Shown: in pieces, positions 1 through 5,694 of the stretch
How positions within the stretch are numbered: the stretch's first letter is position 1
Layout: each line of letters starts with the position of its first letter
Assembly: GCA_937941555.1 (NCBI GenBank)
Contig: CALDHJ010000419.1
Span: 1-5,694 of the forward strand
DNA: 5,694 nt
Origin: an uncultured Granulosicoccaceae bacterium
Lineage (GTDB): Bacteria; Pseudomonadota; Gammaproteobacteria; CALCKW01
Direction of reading: 5' to 3'
Made by a program: the position numbers and the translations under genes
Notes under the pieces: model-generated
The model's input: only the letters and a program-made list of their open reading frames with translations
The model's database searches: none
Told to the model about the DNA's origin: nothing

Positions 1-2240
1 CCTTCATCGCGCGCTACCGCAAGGAAGCCACTGGCGGTCTCAGCGATGCTCAGCTCCGGTCACTCGAGGAGCGGTTGCGCTACCGGCGCGAGATGGAAGA
101 GCGGCGTGCCAGCATTCTCGAGAGCATCGAATCGCAGGGGAAGCTCGATGACTCGCTGCGTGACGCGATTGTCACTGCTGACACCAAGAGCACGCTCGAA
201 GACCTGTACCTGCCGTACAAACGCAAGCGTCGCACCAAGGGCCAGATTGCCCTTGAGGCCGGTCTGTTGCCGCTGGCCGAGCAGCTCTGGTCTGATGACG
301 CAGTTGACCCAAGTGAACTCGCAGCCGGATTTGTCGATGCCACGCACGGCGTTGACGACGCCAAGGCTGCGCTCGACGGCGCGCGCTATATCCTCATGGA
401 ACGCTTCGCCGAAGACGCACGATTGATCGGCCGCTTGCGTGACCGCCTCGTGGAAGAGGGTGTGTTGTGCAGCGCCGTGGTCGCCGGTCAGGAGCGCGAA
501 GGCGAGAAGTTCAGCGACTGGTTCGACTACCAGGAAGCCTTGAAAAGTGTGCCGAGCCACCGTGCGTTGGCGTTGTTTCGCGGACGGGCCGGCGGCGTGC
601 TGGACCTCTCCATCGGTCTGCGTGACGGCGACGGTATAAGCACGGTTGCGTGTGAAGACACCATCGCGGGCCACGCCGGCTACCGCGCGTCGAACGCGCC
701 GGCGGACAGCTGGCGCAAACAGGTCGTGAGCTGGACCTGGCGGGTCAAGTTGCGCCATCACCTCGAGACCGATTTGTTTGCGGGCTTGCGCGAGCGCAGC
801 GAGAAAGCGGCGATAGATGTCTTTGCCAACAACCTGAAAAACGTGTTGCTGGCCGCGCCGGCCGGCAATCGCCCGACACTCGGCCTCGACCCGGGATTCC
901 GAACCGGTGTCAAACTTGCGATAGTTGACGGAACCGGCAAGCTGCTCGAGCACGCGACGATTTTTCCGCACGCACCGCAGAAGCGGTGGGACGAGGCCAT
1001 CGCCACCCTCGCGACGCTGTGCGGCCGGCACGGTGTGGAGCTCCTGGCCGTCGGCGACGGCACGGCCAGCCGCGAGACCGAGCGCCTTGTCGGCGAACTG
1101 ATCGCGGCCCACCGGGACCTCACCCTCACTCGCGTTCTGGTCTCGGAGGCCGGTGCGTCGGTCTATTCGGCAAGTGCGCTCGCCGAGGGCGAGCTGCCGG
1201 ATTGCGACGTGAGTATCCGCGGCGCGGTGTCGATTGCCCGGCGGCTGCAAGACCCCTTGGCGGAGCTGGTGAAGATCGATCCCAAATCCATTGGTGTCGG
1301 TCAGTACCAGCACGATGTCTCGCAGGTTGCGCTTGCGCGCTCGCTTGACGCGACGGTCGAGGATTGCGTGAACCACGTCGGCGTCGATCTCAACACCGCC
1401 TCGCCTGCATTGTTGCAACGCGTGGCCGGTCTGAGTGCCGGGCTTGCTGCCAGCATTGTCGATCACCGAGACGCGCACGGTGCCTTCACTTCTCGTCGCC
1501 GGTTGCTCGACGTGCCGCGGCTCGGCCCGGTGGCCTTCGAGCAGTGTGCCGGCTTCTTGCGGATTCGCGGTGGCGAACAGCCACTCGACGCATCCCAGGT
1601 GCACCCTGAGGCCTACCCGGTTGTTGAAGCCATGTGTGCGTCTGCGGGTGCGACAGTTGATGCGTTGATGAGCGATGCTGCGTTGCTCGAGCGGCTCGAT
1701 CCGGCAGCCTTCGTGACCGCGCAATTCGGGTTGCCGACGGTGCGCGATATCGTTGCCGAATTGCGCAAGCCCGGCCGTGACCCTCGGCCGGCTTTCGTCA
1801 CGGCGGCCTTTGCCGACGGCGTCGAGTCGATCACCGACCTCACACCGAACCAGGTGCTCGAGGGCAAGGTCACCAATGTCACGCAGTTTGGCGCGTTCGT
1901 TGACGTTGGTGTGCACCAGGACGGCCTGGTCCACATCTCGGCCATGAGCGACCGGTACATTCGCGATCCGTCCGAGGTGGTCAGCGCGGGTGATATCGTG
2001 AAGGTCAAGGTGATGGACGTCGACGTGCAGCGCAAGCGCATCGCATTGAGCATGCGGTTGTCTGACGATGCGCGCGAGCGCGAGCAGGGGAAGCGCTCTG
2101 ATGCGTCCGCGAGACGGCCAGATCGGGGCGCGCCGCGCCGCGAGCGTACGTCCAGAACCAAAAATCGGCCCTCCGAGACGGCCAGTGCGCCCTCAGCGCT
2201 TGCCGAACAGTTGGCTGCGGCGCTTAAGAAGGGCCGCTGA
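1..2240 (+). CDS. tex: Tex family S1 RNA-binding transcription accessory protein, 5'-truncated by the window edge
   Basis: Tex is a cytoplasmic nucleic-acid-binding protein related to eukaryotic Spt6 and linked to transcription. Its exact biochemical role is not settled. The first full codon is at base 3, and 745 residues are visible before the TGA at 2238-2240. The family is usually about 770-790 residues, so I infer that some 40-50 N-terminal residues lie upstream. The frame is open to the left edge and begins with the family signature [13 protein letters not shown], so the TTG at 75 is not a real start. Seen in order (visible-residue numbering): [13 protein letters not shown] at 68-80; a YqgF/RNase H-like domain opening with GLDPGFRTG at 294; the strongly conserved block [20 protein letters not shown]; a helix-hairpin-helix region around 453-530; and a C-terminal S1 RNA-binding domain around 616-686 with [21 protein letters not shown] basic, low-complexity tail of about 59 residues follows. 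One oddity is GDGTASRE, where I recall GNGTASRE in relatives. The identification is very secure. Confidence 0.97.
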   Translation, partial: FIARYRKEATGGLSDAQLRSLEERLRYRREMEERRASILESIESQGKLDDSLRDAIVTADTKSTLEDLYLPYKRKRRTKGQIALEAGLLPLAEQLWSDDAVDPSELAAGFVDATHGVDDAKAALDGARYILMERFAEDARLIGRLRDRLVEEGVLCSAVVAGQEREGEKFSDWFDYQEALKSVPSHRALALFRGRAGGVLDLSIGLRDGDGISTVACEDTIAGHAGYRASNAPADSWRKQVVSWTWRVKLRHHLETDLFAGLRERSEKAAIDVFANNLKNVLLAAPAGNRPTLGLDPGFRTGVKLAIVDGTGKLLEHATIFPHAPQKRWDEAIATLATLCGRHGVELLAVGDGTASRETERLVGELIAAHRDLTLTRVLVSEAGASVYSASALAEGELPDCDVSIRGAVSIARRLQDPLAELVKIDPKSIGVGQYQHDVSQVALARSLDATVEDCVNHVGVDLNTASPALLQRVAGLSAGLAASIVDHRDAHGAFTSRRRLLDVPRLGPVAFEQCAGFLRIRGGEQPLDASQVHPEAYPVVEAMCASAGATVDALMSDAALLERLDPAAFVTAQFGLPTVRDIVAELRKPGRDPRPAFVTAAFADGVESITDLTPNQVLEGKVTNVTQFGAFVDVGVHQDGLVHISAMSDRYIRDPSEVVSAGDIVKVKVMDVDVQRKRIALSMRLSDDAREREQGKRSDASARRPDRGAPRRERTSRTKNRPSETASAPSALAEQLAAALKKGR

Positions 2241-2261
2241 GCCCCGAGTGTTACGAGGGGC
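2241..2261. terminator. Weak hairpin between convergent tex and fdhD
   Basis: The 30-bp gap between the tex stop and the fdhD stop contains GCCCC, an 11-base loop, then GGGGC. This is a 5-bp G/C stem starting immediately after the tex TGA. No T-tract follows on either strand, so it is not a canonical intrinsic terminator. Its place between two convergent stop codons makes a bidirectional stop or an RNA 3'-end stabiliser plausible. The call rests on position and a short stem only. Confidence 0.25.
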
Positions 2262-2270
2262 CGGGTCGCG

Positions 2271-3146
2271 TCAGAGGTCGCGCTCGCCCTTGGTCGGGGC
2301 AGGACTTTTTCGCACGGGCGGTTTGGCGTCGAAGTCGATGTTCTCGGCGCCGTTGTAGACGTTGAAATGGTTGCCCTTGGCGCGCGCAATCAGGGTCATG
2401 CCGACCTGTCGTGCGAGATCGAGCCCCATTTGCGTGAGGCCGGAGCGTGACAGCAACACCGGTATCCCCATGAACGCCGCTTTCATGACCATCTCGCTGG
2501 TCAGGCGGCCGGTGGTGTAGAAAATCTTGTCGTCGCCCGCCAGGTTCTCGAGCCACATGTGGCCCGAGATCGCGTCAGCCGCGTTATGGCGACCGACGTC
2601 TTCGACGTGGATCAGCATCTCTTCTCCCCGACACAGGGCGCAGCCGTGCACGGCACCAGCCGCACGGTAGACCGCGTTGTGTTGCGAGATCGCGCGAATC
2701 AGTTGGTAGATCTCGGACTGTTTCAGCCGAGGCTGCACGAGTCGCGTGTTGTCGAGCTCCTCGAGGGTAGACGCGAAAATGGTGCCCTGGCCGCACCCGC
2801 TGGTGACGATGCGCTTGAAGAGCTTTTCTCGCCAATCCTTGAGCGCGCGGTTGGCGCGTGTCGACACGGTCACGCTGTGGCTGTCCCAGTCGACGGCAAC
2901 CGATTCGATGTCTTCGATCGAATCGACCAGGCGCTGGTTGCGCACGTAGCCCAGCGCCAGTTCTTCGGGCCGCGTGCCGAGTGTCATCAGCGTCACGATC
3001 TCCTGGTCTTCGAGGTGTACGGTCAACGGCAACTCGCCCGGAATCGACGCTTCGACTGATTCACCGAATTCGTTGACCACGGTGACGGCGTGCGTCGGAT
3101 CCCGCCCGGCATCAGACAGGGTGGGGCGAAGAAGGGGGTGTGACAT
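2271..3146 (-). CDS. fdhD: Formate dehydrogenase accessory sulfurtransferase FdhD
   Basis: FdhD passes sulfur from a cysteine desulfurase (IscS in E. coli) to the bis-MGD molybdenum cofactor of formate dehydrogenase, which needs it for activity. It is cytoplasmic. The protein has 291 residues from the ATG at 3146, a little over the usual family length. Visible motifs are an N-terminal region with ELPLTVHLEDQEI around 38-50, TSGCGQGTIF at 115-124 with the presumed sulfur-carrying Cys118, AGAVHGCALC ending at Cys172, the family signature EDVGRHNA at 182-189, TTGRLTSEMV at 211-220, and ARAKGNHFNVY near the C-terminus. An upstream in-frame TTG at 3182 would add 12 residues (MRHSRHASRAAS). I prefer the ATG because the extension is not family-like, and neither start has a good Shine-Dalgarno. 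The second Cys of the E. coli-type CxxC is Gly here (CGQG), while another CxxC (CALC) occurs at 169-172. The gene follows the glycosyltransferases by 59 bp and converges on tex. No formate dehydrogenase subunit lies in the window. Confidence 0.95.
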   Translation of the reverse strand: MSHPLLRPTLSDAGRDPTHAVTVVNEFGESVEASIPGELPLTVHLEDQEIVTLMTLGTRPEELALGYVRNQRLVDSIEDIESVAVDWDSHSVTVSTRANRALKDWREKLFKRIVTSGCGQGTIFASTLEELDNTRLVQPRLKQSEIYQLIRAISQHNAVYRAAGAVHGCALCRGEEMLIHVEDVGRHNAADAISGHMWLENLAGDDKIFYTTGRLTSEMVMKAAFMGIPVLLSRSGLTQMGLDLARQVGMTLIARAKGNHFNVYNGAENIDFDAKPPVRKSPAPTKGERDL

Positions 3147-3205
3147 GGAAGCTGCTCGGGACGCGTGCCGCGAATGTCGCAAAGACGGCGACCGGACGCA
3201 AGCGC
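3147..3205 (-). other. 59-bp spacer between the glycosyltransferase gene and fdhD
   Basis: This gap between two co-directional genes shows no hairpin followed by a T-run, so transcription may read through into fdhD. The best promoter-like pair I could find is a poor TTGCGT and GACATT with 17-bp spacing, each matching only three of six consensus bases, so it is not annotated as a promoter. If the TTG at 3182 were used as the fdhD start, the spacer would shrink to 23 bp. Confidence 0.5.
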
Positions 3206-4342
3206 CTAGTCGGTCCGGGAGGGCGCCGTTGGGACGAATGTGTCGGCATAACGATCGACCATGGTGTCGAGGTCGAATGCCGACAAGGCGACTCGCCTCG
3301 CGACGGCAGCCATGTCCTGTCGCCTCTGCTGGTCCGCCGCGAGCGACTGTATGGCGTCCGCGAGTGCGCTTGCGGATTTCTCGACCACCAACCCACCGAC
3401 CTCATCGCCGTCGACCGCCAGGGCGTCGCGCGATCCGCCGGCGTCGGTCAGCACCACCGGTGTGCCTGCGGCCTGGGCCTCGAGGGCCGTGAGTGGGTGT
3501 CCCTCGCGGTCGGATGACAAGACGAAGAGATCGAATGCGGCGAGCACGTCCGGAATGTCGGAGCGCGCACCAACGAGGCGCACGCAGTCGCCAAGGCCGC
3601 GTGTGTCGATGGCAGCCTGCAAGGTGTCACGGTTCTCGCCGCTGCCGACGATCACGACCCTGAATGCGTCGAGCCGCTCACGCAGCTGATCGGCCGCCTC
3701 GATCAGGCGCAGGTGGTTTTTGGCATCGACCAAACGACCGACTGTGCCGATCAGGACTGCGTTCTCGGGCGCCCATTCAGCGTGCAGTGCGTGTCTGTCA
3801 CCGGTGCTGAACCGGGCCGTGTCGATGCCGTTGTTGATGACAGTGACGCGGGCCGGGTCTATGCCGATGTCATCGGTATAGAAGGCCGCAGTGTCTGATG
3901 ACACCGCCACTAGACGGTGTGTCCACCGGGCCAGCACGCGGTCGATCACACGGTAATGGCCCGGCTTCCAGGTGTCGCGGCTGTGCTCTGTTGCGACGAT
4001 GCGGCGGCGGGTGAAGGGGAATGCAACACGGGTCCAGAGGTTGGCGGTCCAGAGGTGGCTGTTGATGGCAACGGGGTCGATACGGGCGATCGCTTGGCGC
4101 AGGCGCCACGGCAGGCGCCAGTCGAAGCCGGGCCGTTTGCCGAGCACGCTGAAGTCCACGCGCGCGTCGAGCCGCTCGGCGAGCTCACCCGCGGTTGTCA
4201 GGCAAATCAGGTGGACGCGCCAGCCGCGCTCGACAAAGCGGTTGGCCATGGCGACGAGCATCTGTTCGGCGCCGCCGACGGTCAACGCTTCGATCACGAA
4301 CACCAGAGGCCGGTTGTCGTTTGGGGTCTGATGCAAGTTCAT
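3206..4342 (-). CDS. GT4-type glycosyltransferase (GT-B fold), retaining EX7E type
   Basis: This is a predicted cytoplasmic transferase that moves a sugar from a nucleotide-sugar donor to a glycan or lipid-linked acceptor. Donor and acceptor cannot be read from sequence. Its 378 residues match the usual size of single-module GT4 enzymes. The N-terminal acceptor domain has VFVIEALTVGGAEQML at 14-29, the glycine-rich loop typical of the family, and ATEHS at 117-121. The linker carries VINNGID at 168-174. The C-terminal donor domain has GTVGRLVDAKNH at 199-210 (Arg203 and Lys208 in the usual phosphate-contacting positions), VIVGSGENRDTL, and EGHPLTALEA, giving a complete EX7E pair at Glu280 and Glu288. 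There is no signal peptide or membrane segment. The ATG at 4342 overlaps the stop of the upstream glycosyltransferase as ATGA, so translation is probably coupled; no clear Shine-Dalgarno precedes it. Family assignment is firm, while the specific role, probably exopolysaccharide, capsule or O-antigen assembly, is inferred from the paired enzyme. Confidence 0.93.
   Translation of the reverse strand: MNLHQTPNDNRPLVFVIEALTVGGAEQMLVAMANRFVERGWRVHLICLTTAGELAERLDARVDFSVLGKRPGFDWRLPWRLRQAIARIDPVAINSHLWTANLWTRVAFPFTRRRIVATEHSRDTWKPGHYRVIDRVLARWTHRLVAVSSDTAAFYTDDIGIDPARVTVINNGIDTARFSTGDRHALHAEWAPENAVLIGTVGRLVDAKNHLRLIEAADQLRERLDAFRVVIVGSGENRDTLQAAIDTRGLGDCVRLVGARSDIPDVLAAFDLFVLSSDREGHPLTALEAQAAGTPVVLTDAGGSRDALAVDGDEVGGLVVEKSASALADAIQSLAADQQRRQDMAAVARRVALSAFDLDTMVDRYADTFVPTAPSRTD
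4339..4342 (-). other. ATGA stop-start overlap between the two glycosyltransferase genes
   Basis: On the - strand the four bases read ATGA, combining the start of the downstream glycosyltransferase with the TGA of the upstream one. With no obvious Shine-Dalgarno in the preceding 18 bases, the downstream start probably depends on ribosomes terminating at this junction. This supports the two genes as one transcription and translation unit. Confidence 0.85.
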
Positions 4343-5613
4343 GCAGCGCGTGGCAGCACGTTGTGCTCGTGGAACAACGACAGCAGGTCGTCAATGTTGG
4401 CTTCCTGATTGAACATGATGCCAACCTTGTCATATCCGGCGTCGCTCAGCGCCTGTGCACGCTGGGGATCGTTGATCAAAGTCTCGATCGCCTGCGCGAA
4501 GGCACCGGTGTCGCCGTCCGGTGCGAGCAGGCCACTCTCGCCGTTCTCGACGAGTTCCGGGATGGCGCTGACCGCGGTGGTCACGATCGGCACCCGTAGC
4601 GCCATCGCCTCGGCAATGACATTGGGAATGCCGTCGGGCGGGTGGCCCGGAATCATGCGCGGCGCGAGGCAGAAGGCGTTGGCTTGCACCAGCGACTCGA
4701 GCACCGACTCGAACGGCAGCGCGCCGACAAAGTTCACCTGCTGCTCAATGCCCAACTCGCGTGCGAGGGCCTGCAGCCGATCGTGATCCGGTCCGGCGCC
4801 GATGAGGTCGATCGTGAGTGGCGTGTCGGTGCGCGCGAGAACGGCGGCGCAGGCGCGAAACAGGGTGTCGTGGCCCTTGGTCGGCACGAGTCGGCCGATG
4901 CTGACGATCCGAAACGGGTCGCTGGCGGCGCGCATGTTGAAGGCAGTGGTGGCGCTCAGTGCCATCACTTTCGGGTCGAGTCCGTGGTAGTTGAGGTGGA
5001 TGCTCTCCGGCCGCTCGACGCCGATCTCGGTTTTGAGGTGCTTGCAGAAATAGCCGCTGCACACGACTGAAAAGGTCGCCTGGTCTAGCTTGTAGGGCAA
5101 GAAACGGTTGGCCGAAAAAATGTCCTCTCCGTGAATCGCGGCCGACCAGTTGAATCCCATGACACGCTGCAGGAACCAGCACGCGGTGGTTGGCACATTG
5201 GCCCAATGCCCGTGCAGGTGCGTGATGCCCTGGCGTCGCGCGTGGCTGCCGAATTGCAGGATCAGCGGCAGTGCGCCGAGGCCCTTGATCACATCGAGTG
5301 GTCGGTCTCGGCCCACCCACGCAAAGGTCGCCATCGCGCCGAGCAATTTGATCGGGTGCCTGATCAGCGTGCCGACGAACGCCATGAACGCCGCAAACGA
5401 CACGAGGTCGGCGTAGACCGTGCGCTCGCTCGACAGGCGCTTGGCGTCTTCCAGGGTGATCGGGTCGCGGGGGTGTTGCAGCGAATAGACCGTGAACGGG
5501 ACCCCGCGGCGTTCCAGTGCAACCAATTCTCGGAGAATGAAGGTCTCGTGCATCTCGGGGAACATCGAGATGAAGATGCCGAGATGGCGTGAACTTTCAG
5601 GTGTGTGCGTCAT
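4339..5613 (-). CDS. GT4-type glycosyltransferase, colanic-acid/exopolysaccharide-like
   Basis: This is a predicted retaining GT-B glycosyltransferase of 424 residues, probably adding a sugar to a lipid-linked repeat unit at the cytoplasmic face of the inner membrane. The N-terminus ISMFPEMHETFILREL at 15-30 resembles the S-x-FP-x-x-x-ETFILRE signature of colanic-acid and exopolysaccharide transferases. Residues about 70-124 are rich in hydrophobic and basic helices (SFAAFMAFVGTLIRHPIKLL), suggesting membrane association but not a clear transmembrane span. HLHGHWANVP at 132-141 and AAIHGEDIF at 158-166 match the family's acceptor-side motifs. The donor domain has SIGRLVPTKGHDTL at 238-251 (Arg241, Lys246) and DGIPNVIAEA at 327-336, where Asp327 replaces the first Glu of EX7E and Glu335 is kept; this variant is common in this subfamily as I recall it. 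The ATG at 5613 is the first start after an in-frame TAG at 5668-5670, and no good ribosome-binding site precedes it. Its stop overlaps the next gene as ATGA. Substrate is unknown. Confidence 0.93.
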   Translation of the reverse strand: MTHTPESSRHLGIFISMFPEMHETFILRELVALERRGVPFTVYSLQHPRDPITLEDAKRLSSERTVYADLVSFAAFMAFVGTLIRHPIKLLGAMATFAWVGRDRPLDVIKGLGALPLILQFGSHARRQGITHLHGHWANVPTTACWFLQRVMGFNWSAAIHGEDIFSANRFLPYKLDQATFSVVCSGYFCKHLKTEIGVERPESIHLNYHGLDPKVMALSATTAFNMRAASDPFRIVSIGRLVPTKGHDTLFRACAAVLARTDTPLTIDLIGAGPDHDRLQALARELGIEQQVNFVGALPFESVLESLVQANAFCLAPRMIPGHPPDGIPNVIAEAMALRVPIVTTAVSAIPELVENGESGLLAPDGDTGAFAQAIETLINDPQRAQALSDAGYDKVGIMFNQEANIDDLLSLFHEHNVLPRAA

Positions 5614-5694
5614 GGTTGTCTGTGCGCTTTGCGGCTGCTGTAGTGCGTCGGCGAATGAACCTGAATCCTACGCATCCGCCGTGCCGTCTGGCTT
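5614..5694. other. Upstream edge region of the glycosyltransferase operon
   Basis: These 81 bases precede the first glycosyltransferase and run to the window edge. On the - strand the frame shared with that gene reads KPDGTADA and then a TAG at 5668-5670, which could be the tail of another gene ending 54 bp before the ATG. A second - strand frame is open from 5693 to a TGA at 5610-5612 that would overlap the start as ATGA, but its translation (SQTARRMRRIQVHS and onward) is not convincingly protein-like. I see no clear promoter, operator or Shine-Dalgarno here. Whether this is a promoter region or the end of a polysaccharide gene cannot be decided from the window. Confidence 0.35.

Noticed and set aside
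60..1934. A 624-codon open frame on the - strand antisense to tex
   Set aside because: It mirrors tex in a GC-rich genome, where antisense frames often stay open. Its translation is rich in Arg, Gly and His and has no recognisable domain, whereas the + strand frame matches Tex throughout.
2068..2090. GC-rich run of alternating CGCG/GAGCG in the tex tail
   Set aside because: It encodes the Arg/Glu-rich start of the basic tail after the S1 domain and is too short and irregular to be a meaningful repeat.
1613..2389. A 258-codon - strand open frame spanning the tex 3' end, the gap and the fdhD 3' end
   Set aside because: It crosses two well-supported genes in another frame. Its Thr/Ser/Arg-rich translation looks like frame-shifted coding sequence.
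2559..3059. A 166-codon + strand open frame inside fdhD
   Set aside because: It is antisense to a confidently identified gene and shows no family motif or plausible ribosome-binding site.
3202..3226. GCGCC and GGCGC inverted repeat at the end of the downstream glycosyltransferase gene
   Set aside because: The stem is 5 bp with a loop of about 15 bases, lies mostly in coding sequence and lacks a T-tract, so it is not credible as a terminator.
4195..4599. A + strand open frame across the glycosyltransferase overlap
   Set aside because: It is antisense to two conserved glycosyltransferases, and its translation is not protein-like.
4400..5400. Search for a defence system, toxin-antitoxin pair, retron or mobile-element remnant
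   Set aside because: No such motifs, terminal repeats or RNA-like structures were visible. The region is fully explained by a standard glycosyltransferase gene.

Overview
The window is a GC-rich, densely coding chromosomal segment. The best-matching gene (Tex) and the codon use suggest a high-GC proteobacterium, most likely gammaproteobacterial, but this is inferred from remembered protein similarity and not from any search. There is no rRNA, tRNA, CRISPR array, insertion sequence or phage gene. Almost every base lies in one of four genes.

Layout: bases 1-2240 on the + strand hold the 3' nine-tenths or more of tex, an S1/YqgF-domain RNA-binding transcription accessory protein whose N-terminus lies outside the window. 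A 30-bp gap with a weak hairpin separates it from three genes on the - strand that converge on it. Read in their own direction, these are a GT4-type glycosyltransferase of the colanic-acid/exopolysaccharide kind (5613 to 4339), a second GT4-type glycosyltransferase overlapping it by an ATGA junction (4342 to 3206), and then, after 59 bp, fdhD, the sulfurtransferase that activates formate dehydrogenase (3146 to 2271). The last 81 bases (5614-5694) lie upstream of the first glycosyltransferase and may carry the tail of another - strand gene.

Function: the two glycosyltransferases form a coupled pair, probably the distal end of a surface or exported polysaccharide locus that continues beyond the right edge. 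FdhD and Tex are housekeeping or metabolic genes with no obvious functional tie to the glycan genes. FdhD would act on a molybdenum- or tungsten-dependent formate dehydrogenase encoded elsewhere. I found no convincing undescribed system here. The points worth a second look are residue-level deviations in FdhD and Tex, the co-directional GT-GT-fdhD arrangement, and the unresolved right edge.
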